Source: Deroplatys truncata
Taxonomy: Eukaryota > Arthropoda > Insecta > Mantodea > Mantidae
Direction of reading: 5' to 3'
DNA: 64,000 bases
Assembly (NCBI GenBank): GCA_030765065.1
Contig: CM060975.1
Coordinates: 108,644,094-108,708,093 of the forward strand
Each line of letters opens with the position of its first letter. Positions within the stretch are counted from its first letter, which is position 1. Both the position numbers and the translations under genes were made by a program. A model generated the notes under the pieces. It was not told the origin of the DNA, searched no databases, and worked only from the letters and a program-made list of their open reading frames with translations. Below are positions 1 to 10,860 of this stretch, piece by piece.

Positions 1-929
1 ATACTGAGAACCACCGAGTTCTGCAAACCAGTCATCAACTGCAGACTTCAGATCTTCCCTGTTGGCAAATCTTTTAGCACCAAGCCATTTCTTCAACTTT
101 GGAAATACAAAATAATCAGAGGGGGCTAAATCTGCAAGCAATTCGAACTTTAACTCATTGATTTTGGCCATGGCGATAATGGATGTGTGAACTGGTGCAT
201 GGTCTTGATGAAACAAGACTTTCTTTTTCGTCAAATGCAGCCGTTTTTTCTTGATTTCATCATTAAAATGCTGTAATATGCTTGCATAATACTCGCCATT
301 GGTTACTTTTCCTTTTTGAAGATAACCAATGAAAAGGCCATGACCTTGCCTGCAGATGGAACTGTCTTCGCTTTCTTTGAAGCCGATTCTCCCCTTTCAA
401 TCCACTGTTTTGACTGTTCCTTCGTCTCAGGTGTGAAATGAGGGCCCCTGTTTCTTCCATGGTTATGAATCGACGCAAAAACTCGGCTTTATTGCAACGA
501 AACATCGCCAAACACTCGACTGAAACATCCTCACGACGCTGCTTTTATTCCATTGTGAATAAACGCGGCATCCATCTCGTGCACAGCTTTCTCGTGTCTA
601 AATTTTCAGTTAGTATGCAATGTACAGCACTTTTTGAAATGCCTATGATGTGTGCTAGCTCGCGCACTTTCAGTCGACGGTTATCCGATATCGTTTTGTG
701 GATTTTCTTCACAATTTCTGGCGTGGTCACTTCATTTGGTCGACCACTGCAATGTTTGTCTTGGTGGTTCGTAACGGCCTTGCTTAAACTCTGCCACCCA
801 ATATTTTACTGTTGTAAACGAAGGAGCAGACTTCCTCAAAGCAGAATCTAGCTCAACTTTAATATTAGTTGGGCTAAGACCTTTCAAATGATAGTATTGC
901 ATCACATAACGATGGCCAGTTTTATCCAT
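1..929 (-). pseudogene. mariner transposase pseudogene (N-terminal two thirds)
   Basis: Encodes a degenerate mariner transposase, the nuclear enzyme that cuts and pastes the element at TA sites. The minus-strand start codon at 929-927 opens with MDKTGHRYVMQYYHLKG. The first helix-turn-helix follows (APSFTTVKYWVAEFKQGR, about 732-850), then the second HTH region (VRELAHIIGISKSAVHCILTE, about 590-680) in another frame, then the start of the catalytic domain (RFITMEETG and the downstream QSKQW-like region, about 330-510) in a third frame. The motif that normally carries the first catalytic aspartate reads MEET instead of MDET, so the residue is Glu. There are at least two frameshifts and the C terminus is outside the window. 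Its paralogue near 62 kb is damaged differently, so the two copies decayed independently. Confidence 0.85.
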
Positions 930-1108
930 ATTTACAAATTTTCTGAGAGAGTTCACTGTTAATAGCTGCCAAACGGTAACTAAACAACGTAGCATCGTCT
1001 AACTTCGAACTTAAGCTTTATAAGGGTGGTACTTTCTGCCATAGTCATTTGTTTGAACCAATAACCGCTATATTTACGTCAGGTCGGGTACTTCTGGGAC
1101 TGTCCTCG
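1..1108 (-). mobile_element. mariner-family transposon remnant, truncated by window start
   Basis: A Tc1/mariner element read on the minus strand. Its outer end lies at about 1075-1108, where the motif CAGGTCGGGTACTTCTGG precedes a TA dinucleotide at 1109-1110, as expected for a mariner terminal repeat next to its TA target duplication. The opposite end is outside the window. The same element recurs at 61540-62787, in the same orientation and alignable over nearly its whole length, including the end motif CAGGTCGGATACTTCTGG. The coding part is broken (see the transposase entry), so this is an inactive copy. Confidence 0.85.
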
Positions 1109-1110
1109 TA

Positions 1111-2569
1111 CATTGTATTTCTTTTCCATCGAAAGCTATACATTTTTTAAAGTAATATCCGCTCCTATTAGCTCCTGATCCATAGTTTGGAGCTAAGGAG
1201 GTTGGAAGTCCACTTCCTTCATTGTTCCTTTCTAATAATGCCACATGTTCCTTATGTTTCATTGAATTACAGATTGTTTAACACGATGTTTTAAACCTCC
1301 TTTGAGCTCTAATATTACATTTGATGGTTTGGCTATTTGTACTGAAGTGTTTCTTGCCAAATTCCGCTATAAACGATGCTTATTGTGATGATGTATGAAC
1401 TCTTCTTTATTTTAGACATATTTCGATAGTTCTCGACTGGTCTATATATGCATAGAATAAACGTAACAGTCGCAACGAAACATCTTGCGTCTCTTGGGTT
1501 GGAGAGGTCCATCACAACAGCTATACTCCGTGCGGCAACAGATTGCACTGTTTATTTGCTAAAACCTTTCTGCCTGGTTATAATACAGGTAGAATCATTA
1601 TCAGGATTTTGGAATGGCCTTTCCGGTTTATTATTTGGTGTGTTCTCGCTGAATTTACAATTATAATATTGCTACTGTCAAAGTTTAGCAGGCAACCTTC
1701 AATAGTATTCATTTTACCCCTTCTTATATTCCAATTTCAGCTATGATAACTGCAAATCTTCAGTTGAGTAAGTATCTCTATTGCTGCTTGGTTTTTATCC
1801 GTATTAAACAACGCTCAGACGGAACTGCTTGGTAACCAAGGTTTTGTACCGCCCTGTACGCTAACGTCTCATCTCAAAGGCACAATTTTTTCCTGCCTTT
1901 GCTGCGTAGAGAAGAGATGGCGGAGGAGGAGCAGAGACGAAGAAGAAAACACAACGCTACGAAATAAATCCGCAACGCAATGAATGTCATTAAAGATTTT
2001 TACGACTTTAAGGTTGAAACTGCTCATTTTCCCGGTGCCCCATTATATTCCTGGCCCATGAGAAGAACTGGTCTCTACTGCTGGTTGATGCTTATTACAA
2101 TCCAGAAGGCTGGCCAGCATCTGGTTCCCATCTTTCCTTTGTAAGAAAACAAAGCACTGGCGACTGCGTTCTTGGGGACCACATCTCTCACAAAGAGAAT
2201 AATATGCGGTTTAAAACATTAAAACCATCTGCGTATAAAATGCCTCATGCATAAAATTAGTACTCTGGAAACTGCAGTAATCTGCTAGCGCACTGCTTTA
2301 TTTCCTATCACTACAGCATCTTCATTAATCAATCGTACTGACCGGTTTCATCTTCCTTTCAGTATAATCTGAATATCGTCATCCGCTGTGTTTTATAATC
2401 ATTTCGTTATGCTATGTCTCAGGTATTTCATAATTGTGATCTGAAATTATTTTAATTACTTAGTATAGGCAACGTTTACTAGACATTGGAAGGAACTGAA
2501 TAAAGAACGTTTACTTATTATTATCAGTTAATACTGATACAGTTTGAGCGATTATTGCAAGAGGGAAGT
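1111..2569. other. Unassigned AT-rich sequence
   Basis: About 1.4 kb between the mariner and the LINE tail. Short open frames here (for example 1448-1666 plus and 1333-1548 minus) overlap one another in different frames and show no recognisable domain. A purine-rich patch near 1910-1960 has no coding context. I see no gene or repeat that I can name. Confidence 0.4.
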
Positions 2570-3480
2570 AAAACTTTGAACGTACACAGTAAAGCTAGAT
2601 ATTTTTTTAGTAAATTTATTAACCTAATTAAATGTAGAAATTTACAACAACAATTTTACAAACTTATTCTTAATCCAATTTCTAAAAATAACAATAAAAT
2701 AAAATATAAAGAAAACTAACCTCATAACTACTGGTAGCCAGCATTCCTCCTAATCTAAAAGTACAATTATAAATTTATTTAATCTCTAATCTAACTCTAA
2801 CTCTACCTTGAGTTGCTTTCCTTGGACCACAACAAACTCAAACATTGAGGTTGTTGAGTTGTTGGGTCCTACTTACAACATATTAACTAAACACTACTGT
2901 AATTGAATTTAATACCCATTTGTCTCTTCCTTGCTAGTTTTCCTCATCCATTTTGCTCTTACTCTGCCCAAAAAGTTCCCTACTTCTATTATATTTTTCC
3001 TAGATTTTACATTTACTATCTTTTTAGTTTGAATTTCTATTGACAAATTTAATCATTCTCTCTTCTCTATCCTCTTTCTAAGTAACTTCGTTTCTTTACA
3101 CTCTAAAATTATATGCCACTCTTTAACTTTCCGGTGGCATAGTGAGCATTTCTCCAGATCAATCTCAAATTCACCACCCCTGTCCTAGCCCATGCAAATC
3201 CTGCTCTTGCATTTTTATCACATATATCAACATACTGTTCCCCATACTACTTCCATTTCTCTATATAATCTCAGTGCACTTAAAAGTAAAACTCGCTAAT
3301 AAATCTTGTTTTTCCATATCCACTATTCTTGTCCTAATTTCATTCCAGAAACCTATTTGTAATAATTCTTTAGCTCTCCAAATCTCCCCAAAACCTATCT
3401 TCATCAAGGTTTCCTTTAGCTTAACTAGCCAAGACTCTTTATGTTTAAGCCTTTCCTGCACTATCAAACATTAATGTAAA
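2570..3480 (-). pseudogene. Non-LTR retrotransposon (LINE) 3' end: C-terminal zinc knuckle and 3' UTR
   Basis: Minus-strand reading of about 3261-3467 gives a segment resembling the region after the reverse transcriptase of insect LINEs (motifs SWLVKLKETLMKIGFGEIW and FWNEIRTRIVD). In another frame around 3070-3165 it continues into a C-terminal zinc knuckle, CSLC followed by WHIILEC, the Cys-Cys-His-Cys pattern of jockey/CR1-like LINE proteins. At least one frameshift separates the two parts. The AT-rich stretch 2570-3060 downstream of the stop is read as 3' UTR. This is a 5'-truncated, dead copy. The clade is not resolved. Confidence 0.7.
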
Positions 3481-3650
3481 ATGAATAAAGCTAGATAAGA
3501 GTTTTCAAAAAAAACTTGTCAAATAAGCCCTCGTTTCTTACTAAAGTTTGTAGGGGAAAATACATCCGATAGGGCAAGCAATGTAAATGACGGGAAAATC
3601 AACAAATTCAACTAATAAGGTAATATAATACTCTAAAATAACTTGCATCA

Positions 3651-4280
3651 TATAGACACACACCCCTCAAGAAAGTATTTGGCTGCACTTTAAAAATTTC
3701 TAGCAGCCAAATTAGCGAAGAGAAAAAATTAACTTTTGGCGTAAAAATCAAATGGTAATACAGTTTACGTGTTTTGGCTGTTTTTAGAAGGTTCATTTTA
3801 TAAGTTTTATATTTTGGGGAAAACATGGCAAAATTACAGCTTTTTAGCACGTGGTGCTTTTTTTAAATGCATCTACATACTTTGATCGACATGCGACTTA
3901 AACTGGTGAAGAATTAAAGTCGTAAAAAGTGAGCTGAAAATGAGGAATTGAAAATTCCCAACTTTGGCATTCTATTCCTCCTCAAATAAAATCCTATTTT
4001 CACCGCAATATCAAGCAATACACAGAAAATGCTCTATTCAATGTATGTACGATAATTCTGAAATCACTACGTACAAAAGAGTTGCAACTTTGGAAAATGT
4101 TTCAACATTTTATAAAATAAAACTGAAAAGATACACGATCTTAAAAAATGCCAAAACACGTAAACTGTATTACATGATCTTTATGTAAAGAAAATGAAAT
4201 TTATATATTTCCCTGCATTTATTTGGCTGCTAGAATTTTTTTTTAAATTGCAGAAGAATACTTTCTTGAGGGGGAGTATA
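3651..4280. mobile_element. Fold-back MITE with ~190 bp terminal inverted repeats
   Basis: The left end (about 3651-3845) and the reverse complement of the right end (about 4085-4280) share long matching tracts: CCCCTCAAGAAAGTATT at the tips, CTAGCAGCCAAAT further in, and ACAGTTTACGTGTTTTGGC deeper still. The arms are diverged by small indels and enclose a unique middle of about 230 bp without coding potential. This architecture is typical of non-autonomous fold-back or MITE elements. I cannot assign the superfamily because no clean target duplication is visible; both tips adjoin TATA. Confidence 0.75.
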
Positions 4281-4954
4281 CAAAGGAACGCTGTAATTAG
4301 CTAGGAAGGGAGCTAGCAGCAGGGTAAACGTCCACCAACGACGTACCTTAATGAACACAGGATTTGGCAAAGTAGTGACAAGTAGAGAGAGAGAGGTCCG
4401 AGAAGAGACAAGGACGGAAATAGAGGGATACTTACAGGAAACGTTAAGCCTCTGGAGGGAGTTGGAAAAGCAGTCAGAAAATAGAAAGAGAAATAAGAAT
4501 TATGAGTGAGACAGGGGTATACGTATGGGTATTCCCAAAGGAGTCAAACAAAAGCCTGACTTCTAAAATTGGACTTCTTTTTTCATAGCACGCCAAATAA
4601 ATAACCAATCAAGAGGTTAGGTAAAAGGGCGCGAAAGTTAGCATCTTAGCAGCAAGGTATAAAAAGGTCTACCCCAGATTTCAACTCTTTTATGTGAACT
4701 CTCTCATATTCTCTCGTGAGAACTATTTGGCGGCAGCTTGCTGTAATGTGTGGGTATGGGTGGGAGATAACATGTGACACAGATCCACTGCAATATTCAA
4801 GTACCGGGAAGATGGAAACTACAGTATACGTGTAACCTATACGTTGCTTCATAGGTTGTTCCTTTGGGATAAATCCAATCGTTAAAGAATTCATCTTATT
4901 AATAATTGCTTTCATCCACAATATCCTGACATTACGTGAGATATCACGTACATA
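4281..4954. other. Unassigned spacer before the Tc1 element
   Basis: About 670 bp holding only short overlapping open frames with no recognisable domains. The purine-rich run near 4390-4510 is not obviously a repeat. I see no gene. Confidence 0.35.
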
Positions 4955-6180
4955 CACTACGTGATCAAAAGTATCCGGACACCTGCCTGAAAATGACGTG
5001 CAAGTTCGTAGCACCCTCCATCGGTAATTCTGGAAGTCAATATGGTGTTGGCCCACCCTTAGCCTTGATGACAGAGTGCACTCTCGCAGGCATACTTTCA
5101 ATCAGGTGCTGGAAGGTTTCTTGGGGAATGGCAGCCCATTCTTCACGGAGTGCGGAACTGAGGAGAGGTTTCGATGTAGGTCGTTGAGGCCTGGCACGAA
5201 GTCGGCGTTCCAAAACATCCCAAAGGTATTCTATAGGATTCAAGTCAGGACTCTGTGCAGAAATGTCCATTACAGGGATGTTATTGTAGTGTAACCACTC
5301 TGCCACGGCCCGTGCAGTATGAGGTGCTCGATCGTGTTGAAAAATGCAATCGCCATCCTCGATTTGTACTCCAACAGTGGGAAGCAAGAAGGTGCTTAAA
5401 ATATCAATGTAGGTCTGCGCTGTGATCGTGGCACGCAAAACAACAAGTTGTGCAAGCCCCCTCCAGGAAAAACACGACCACACCATAACACCACCAACTC
5501 CGAATTTCACTGTTGGCACTACACACGCTGGCAGATGACGTTCACCGGGCATTCGTCATACCCACATTCCGCCATTGGATCGCCACATTGTGTACCGTGA
5601 TTCGTCACTCGACACAACGTTTTGCCACTGTTCAATCGTGTAATGTTGACGCTCCTTACACCAAGCGAGGCATCGTTTGGCATTCTCCGGCGTGATGTGT
5701 GGCTTATGATCAGCCGCTCGACCATGGAATCCAAGGTTTCTCACCTCACGCCTAACTGTAATAGTACTTGGAGTGGATCCTGATGCAGTTTGAAATTCCC
5801 GTGTGATGGTCTGGATAGATGTCTGCCTATTACGCTTTACGACCCTCTTCAAATGTCGGCGGTCTCTGTCAGTCAACAGACCAGGTCGGCCTGTATGCTT
5901 TGTGCTGTACAGGTCCCTTCACGTTTCCACTTCACTATTGCATCAGAAACAGTGAACCTAGGGATGTTTAGGAGTGTGGAAATCTCGCGTACAGACTTCT
6001 GACACCCAATCATCTGACCACGTTCGAAGTCCGTGAGTTCCACGGAGCGTCCCATTTTTTACTGTCTAATGACTACTGTGGTCGCGGATAATGAGTACCA
6101 GGCAGTAGATGGCAGCACAATGCACCTAAGATGATAAAATATGTTTCTGGGGGTGTCTGGGTACTTTTGATTACATAGTG
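4955..6180 (-). mobile_element. Tc1-like DNA transposon, nearly full length (1226 bp)
   Basis: Both ends are present. The left end begins CACTACGTGATCAAAAGT and the right end, read inward on the minus strand, begins CACTATGTAATCAAAAGT. The terminal repeats match for about 29 bp with a few substitutions and continue into a shared GACACC. TA dinucleotides flank the element at 4953-4954 and 6181-6182, the Tc1/mariner target duplication. The transposase gene runs on the minus strand between the repeats. Confidence 0.93.
5037..6055 (-). pseudogene. Tc1 transposase pseudogene (DD34E), two frameshifts
   Basis: Would encode the Tc1 transposase, which binds the terminal repeats and catalyses cut-and-paste at TA. 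The start codon at 6055 gives MGRSVELTDFERGQMIG, the first helix of the paired-like DNA-binding domain. The frame ends near 5873 and resumes in a second frame at 5876 (TDRDRRHLKRVVKRNRQ), the second HTH of the family. That frame carries the first catalytic Asp in SSDESRY and ends near 5556. A third frame, 5552-5037, carries the second Asp in [10 protein letters not shown] and the Glu in [14 protein letters not shown], and ends normally. The catalytic triad is therefore intact and the total length (about 335 residues) is normal. Only two small indels prevent translation, so inactivation was comparatively recent. Confidence 0.92.
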
Positions 6181-6182
6181 TA

Positions 6183-7290
6183 TGTGAAAGACGCTACAAC
6201 ACCCGCCCGCTACAACTTCAAATTGTTTTATGTTTAATACGTTGTATACAAGCATTCAAAGGCGTTCCCTCGTGGCAGACGGATACCAACTTCTGCTGTC
6301 TCTACGGCGCTCAGTTTTTGTATCCTATCTTCTATACTGATTGGGTTATTCCAAGTTTGAGGTATATTTCTGTAAGAGGTCTTAGTTGCTAATAAAAGCT
6401 TTGTTTCTGATTTTAACTAAGGTTGACTCCTTACTTGTCTCCTGAATTCTAAATGTAGACACATGACGTGAACTCACTGACTAACAACAAGACTATAGTT
6501 ATTATTACATCTTTATCTGCCCCACCAAATCCTTTTCCCCTTCCTGAGCAGCTTCATTATTACCTCATTACTTTGCTTTCATTCAACTTTTAATTGTGGT
6601 ATTACCGAATACCCGTCCATTTCTTAAGCTACAACTCGCAGTTGAGCACAGCGCGACGATAATGTTGGTTGTATGCTGCAGAAGTTTCAACGTTGGTGCA
6701 AAGTTTAATAAATTATGAGTTGTGGCTCGTTATACGTAAAGTTTGGTGTGCATTACGGATATAAAACTCTGCAAATGGGAGCGGGATTTGAACTCTAAAC
6801 CTCTTCGTAAGAAACGTGCTGTATTGATCACTCATACACAAAAAACAGCTGGGGTTAAAGTAGCTACCTAACAGGTTATCTTCAGATCTGCTTCATGACG
6901 AACGGTAAATAAAAACAATAATTTAATATATTACAGAATATTACAATACTATACGAAATATAGAATTATTAATACATCCTGTAACAATCAATGTACACCA
7001 AATAAACTTGTATCGTACGCGGTGATAGTATTAATGAGTTGTCTAATTAAACAAAGTGGACGGCGATTCGCGAACACCAGTTCAATGCGACAAAACACTA
7101 AATTCTTCCTTTGTTATTTCTTAAGTGCCCCAACAGATGTTTCCCTTTCATCAAAGACCTTCCTGTCCGCTTAACTTTTTATAAGGGCTTATATTTCTGG
7201 TTACGGTAATACGGATGAATCTGAAGCTGCCTCTACATCTCAGGCGTTACCTTCCTTGCTTTTATTCTGACGACTTGTATTTTCTGCATT
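6183..7290. other. Unassigned spacer between two Tc1/mariner elements
   Basis: About 1.1 kb with no frame showing recognisable homology. Near 6780-6800 GGGATTTGAACTC resembles an inverted pol III B box, which might be an old tRNA-derived SINE head, but no A box or tail supports it. Otherwise nothing identifiable. Confidence 0.35.
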
Positions 7291-7350
7291 TACGAGGTGC
7301 ATCCAGAAAGTAAGTTTCCCTATTTTTTTTTTTTTTTTTTTTTGTTTTTT

Positions 7351-8196
7351 ACTTCTTCTACTTCGTATAGTAAGTAGGGGAAGTATTGTATTCCACCCAA
7401 AACTTCGATACCGAGATTTCACCGGAAATACATGCTTTGAGACCCCCTGAATCGAAAAAAACATTTTTGGAAACATGTCCGTGTGTGTGTGTGTCTGTGT
7501 GTGCGTTTGTGAACAGCTTAATTCAGAAACGAACAGTCGGATAAGCACCAAACTTTGGTATTTAGGTTCAGTATCTTCCAGAGATGCTACACGAAGGCTT
7601 TCAAGAAAATCCTCCCATCTCAGATTACACTTTACATGGAACATTTTTCGAAAATTTTAATTTTCTCAAAAATGGCTCTAACAATATTGATTAAAATATC
7701 ATATGTTTAAGATATTTTTATGACAAATGAAATGTATATCTCGAATTTTCTGGAAATGTCTCCAAAAGTGTTCTTTATTCTGAACAAATTTTGCATAACT
7801 GGTAAACAATAAGAGATATACAAATTTACTACACAAAAAATGTAGATCGGTTTGAAATACACAATTTATGTCATATACATCTTTTTTGTTGGGTGAACCG
7901 TTTTCGAGATATTGCTTATTATTCCCTTAAATTTTCCAATACTTATACTTTTCCTCAAATTCGTTATTCATTTTTTTGTCCTGGTAATGCAAAGAGAATG
8001 CAATACTCCACATAGCAACCACCTCTTAAAATATTTTACTATCGCTTAAGGGCTAGCAATTGCCCTTGCATCTACAAGAAAATTAGCAATAAGATTAACA
8101 TCTCGATTAACATGAAATAGATGGAGAATAAGCGTTTGTAAAAATAGTTTGTACAAGAGTAGAGAAAGTCATGTGAGTGTAACACATCAGATTTTT
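7351..8196 (-). repeat. R1 dispersed repeat, copy 1 (reverse), nested in mariner
   Basis: R1 forward orientation is defined here as starting after an A run with ATCTGATGTGTTACACTC, then ACTTTCTCTACT, and ending CGTAGTAGAGAAAGTAAA. This copy is reversed: it begins near ACTTCTTCTACTTCG and ends GTGTAACACATCAGATTTTT. A TG microsatellite at 7481-7503 occupies the family's fixed internal position. The copy lies inside the mariner, so it is younger than that insertion. It has no coding capacity. Confidence 0.85.
7481..7503. repeat. (TG)n microsatellite inside R1
   Basis: A short TG repeat at the position where other R1 copies also carry CA/TG tracts. Confidence 0.9.
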
Positions 8197-9310
8197 AAGC
8201 AATGAAAACATAGTTCCATGAAAACTTTATTGGCAGCAGGTACAGCAATGTTTGAGCTACTTTTCCACACAGTCACCACAAGAATTGAGACACTTGTCAT
8301 ATCGTGGGATAAACTTTTCTGTGTCGTAGAAGTCTGCCACTTGTGAATGGAACCGGCGTGTAACAATCGTCTTAGCTCTTCGTCGTTGTCAAAACGCTGA
8401 CCAGAGGACAGCAATTTCTTGAAGCGCAAGAAAAGGTTGAAATCGCTTGGAGTAAGATCAGGACTGTATGGTGGATAATCAAACAGCTTCCAGCCAAACT
8501 CTTACAGAACAGTTGCTGTGCACCGAGCCGTATGTGGACGAGCATTGTCATGGCGCAGCGCAACACCTGCAGTAAGCATTCCACGCCTCTTGTTTTGAAC
8601 GGCACGTCGCAATATCCGCAGTGTTTCACAGTAACGGTCAGCGTTCACTATTTCACCTCTGAGCAGGAAGTCAATGTGCAGAATGCCCTTCCTGTCCCAG
8701 AGCACCGTGCACATCACTTTCTGCACCGATACAGTCTGTTTGAATTTCGTCTTGACCAGAGATCCACTGTGACACCAATGCAATGACTGCCGTTTGGTTT
8801 TCGGGGTAAAGTGCGAAAGCCCAACTCATCGCCCGTGACGATCCTTAACTTGTCAGTGCTGCTCCTGAGTTTCTTTTTGTGCTCGGGTGTTAGCTTTTTT
8901 GGCACCCACCTGGCACACAATTTCCTGAACAACAGGTGCTTAGTGACAATTTCATGCAACAAGGATCCCGAATTCTGCGAAAAATGGCTGCTGAGCTCCG
9001 CAGTCGTGAAGTGACGGTTCTCCATGATGCGCTGCCGCACCAGCTCAACAAAGTCTTCATTGATGAGGGACGGTCGCTCACTGCCTTCATCATGGACACG
9101 TTGACGACCTTCGAAAACTGCCTTACACTAGCGACGCATCATCTGTTTGTTCATGATGTTCGGCCCGTAGACCTGACAGAGCTGACGATGAATTTCGATC
9201 GGCGCTATGTTTTGTGCAGTTAAGAACATTATCACTGACCGAACCTCGCAGAAAGCGAGAGAACCAATAAGAGGTGCTATGTCGGGCCACTGCTGCCGCG
9301 CTACTGGCAC
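8187..9310 (-). pseudogene. mariner transposase pseudogene (DD34D), several frameshifts
   Basis: A cut-and-paste transposase read on the minus strand. Segments in order: N-terminal HTH (VRSVIMFLTAQNIAPIEIH and QLCQVYGPNIM, about 9128-9250); second HTH and linker (MRQRIMENRHFTTAELSSHF, KLCARWVPKKLTPEH, 9040-8890); first catalytic Asp in IVTGDE (about 8830-8850); second Asp in RHDNARPHTA (about 8520-8550); third Asp in YPPYSPDLTPSDFNLF (about 8435-8490); and the C terminus to a stop near 8190. At least three frame changes and a deletion after the linker make it non-functional. The catalytic residues themselves are preserved. This is a different mariner lineage from the copies at both ends of the window. 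Confidence 0.9.
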
Positions 9311-9442
9311 CAGGTGGGACCTGTCCAGCCGGCATATGATTGATACATCATAGATCTGTTACGCATGTGCAATTTTCCCGGCTAAATAAGTTTACCTTAA
9401 AGGAAACAAAATCGGAAGCTTACTTCCTGGATACGCCTCGTA

Positions 9443-10355
9443 TTGTATTCCTAATTAGCCTCATTAACACGTTCCTTTGGATATTTTCCGCTTCTACGGA
9501 TGCCAATGCTACATCATGAGAAAATCTTGTGTGCTCTTCTTACACCACTTCTGTCCTGTTCTAGAAAGACTTTTGTTACCAAATTCTCCAACTAGACGAA
9601 CAAGTGGGTGTGATATATCGTATGCTTTTACCTTTTCTACTTTTCTCTCACATAGCCTCTCATATTCTAATTCTACGTAGTACTTCCATATATAAATTAT
9701 TTGGGAATCATCTCCGTTTCCAATTTGCACATCAACGTCACAAAGCCATTTATTGATATTATGTCTCATTTTAACTATGCAAGTTGATTCTGAATAATTA
9801 AGGGTTTACTGAAATTATGTAAAGAAAAGCTTCTGGACAATGATGATTTTTTACTACAAAATCCAAAACAAATCAATATTTTTCTGCTATAAAAGTCAAA
9901 CACATATTGTGTAACTCTTAAGAAAACTGGAGAGTGTATTCGGTGAATTGTGTTCACATTTTTGCTAGACATTTCTCAAGATTCTCAAGCTCTTGTTCCA
10001 TTTACAGAAAAGTTCAGCAAAACAACATTTCTCTAGATTCTCAAACTCCTGTTCCATCTAAAGAAAAGTTCAGCAAAACAATTCATAAAGTGGCTCAGTA
10101 ATCAGCGAATAATTTTTAAATTACTGCTACTCTAGATACACTTCCTCATAAGCTATAAGAGGATTGAGTTTCCACTTGCTTCTATGTTTACTAAGCTTGG
10201 GATTTAAAATAAGACCCCTAAAGCAACACCTTTAAGTTAAAAAAAATTATTATGCCGGAGTTTGCATATGATTTCGTGTCATTTTTTTTCAAAACAAAAA
10301 AGCGTATGTTATTTAGCAATCCATATAACTTTATCCCATAAGTTTACTTCTCACC
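9443..10355. other. Unassigned spacer with a two-unit ~58 bp tandem duplication
   Basis: No coding region is recognised. At about 9973-10030 and 10031-10087 two adjacent units share GATTCTCAA, TCTTGTTCCAT-like and GAAAAGTTCAGCAAAACAA segments, an imperfect direct tandem duplication of about 58 bp. The remainder is AT-rich and unidentified. Confidence 0.5.
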
Positions 10356-10860
10356 GAGCGAGATGGTTCCCCTATCCAAAGACACCTCAACACTGGTACA
10401 GGCAGAGGCGGATGTCCGTAAATCCGGGTAAATTCACCTACCAGTGCCAGAGGATAGAGTGGGGAATAGAGTAGCCCCCTTATACCCGGTTCGGGCTTCC
10501 ACCATCCCAGTGCAGCTAAAGCTACGCCTTTATAAAGCGCTTATACTAACTCTCATGCTCTATGCCTGTGAGGTGTGGGATGTGGCAGCAGACTCCTGGC
10601 TTCTCTGTTTACAGTGGATGCAGAATAGGGAACTTAGGGACTTTGCCGTCGTTTTCCAGCGAGGCCACAATACGAAACCTCGAGCCTCCCATATGTGGAG
10701 GATGTCATTAGGCTCAAAATTTCTACGTTCACATTGACTCATCATGAGAACGCCCTTGTCAGATGCCTGGGGGAGTGCTTATCCGCAGAACGTCGTTGCA
10801 GACGTTATCTGGTTCCTCGCATGACCTGTGAGCACTCTCGGTAAAGAAGGCCCTAAACCA
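10356..10860 (+). pseudogene. Non-LTR retrotransposon reverse transcriptase C-terminal fragment
   Basis: The plus-strand frame 10444-10737 contains the post-catalytic (thumb) region of a jockey/I-like LINE reverse transcriptase: LYPVRASTIPVQLKLRLYKA, then LTLMLYACEVWDVAAD, then LCLQWMQNRELRDF, matching the family pattern of a KLxLYK motif followed by LTYxxxVW and a QNKxLR helix. It then degenerates (SHMWRMSLGSKFL). Catalytic motifs are absent and the fragment is short and stop-interrupted, so it is an old relic. Confidence 0.7.

Larger units (their letters stand above)
7293..9440 (-). mobile_element. mariner (DD34D) transposon with both ends, interrupted by an R1 repeat
   Basis: The left end reads CGAGGTGCATCCAGAAAG and the right end, on the minus strand, reads CGAGGCGTATCCAGGAAG. 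Both continue with TAAG(T/C)TTCC, giving a terminal inverted repeat of about 27 bp. TA target duplications lie at 7291-7292 and 9441-9442. The element is 2148 bp, far longer than a normal mariner, because 7351-8196 plus adjoining T runs is an R1 repeat. Removing it leaves about 1.28 kb, the usual mariner size. The R1 copy sits in an A/T run between the transposase stop and the left repeat. Confidence 0.93.

Noticed and set aside
438-851. 137-codon plus-strand open frame
   Set aside because: It is antisense to the mariner transposase, which has clear domain matches on the minus strand.
4936-5294. Plus-strand open frames over the Tc1 element
   Set aside because: Antisense shadows of the well-supported Tc1 transposase.
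7351-8196. R1 as a Helitron
   Set aside because: Hairpins near the ends are suggestive, but the 3' CTRR terminus and A-T insertion signature are not seen.
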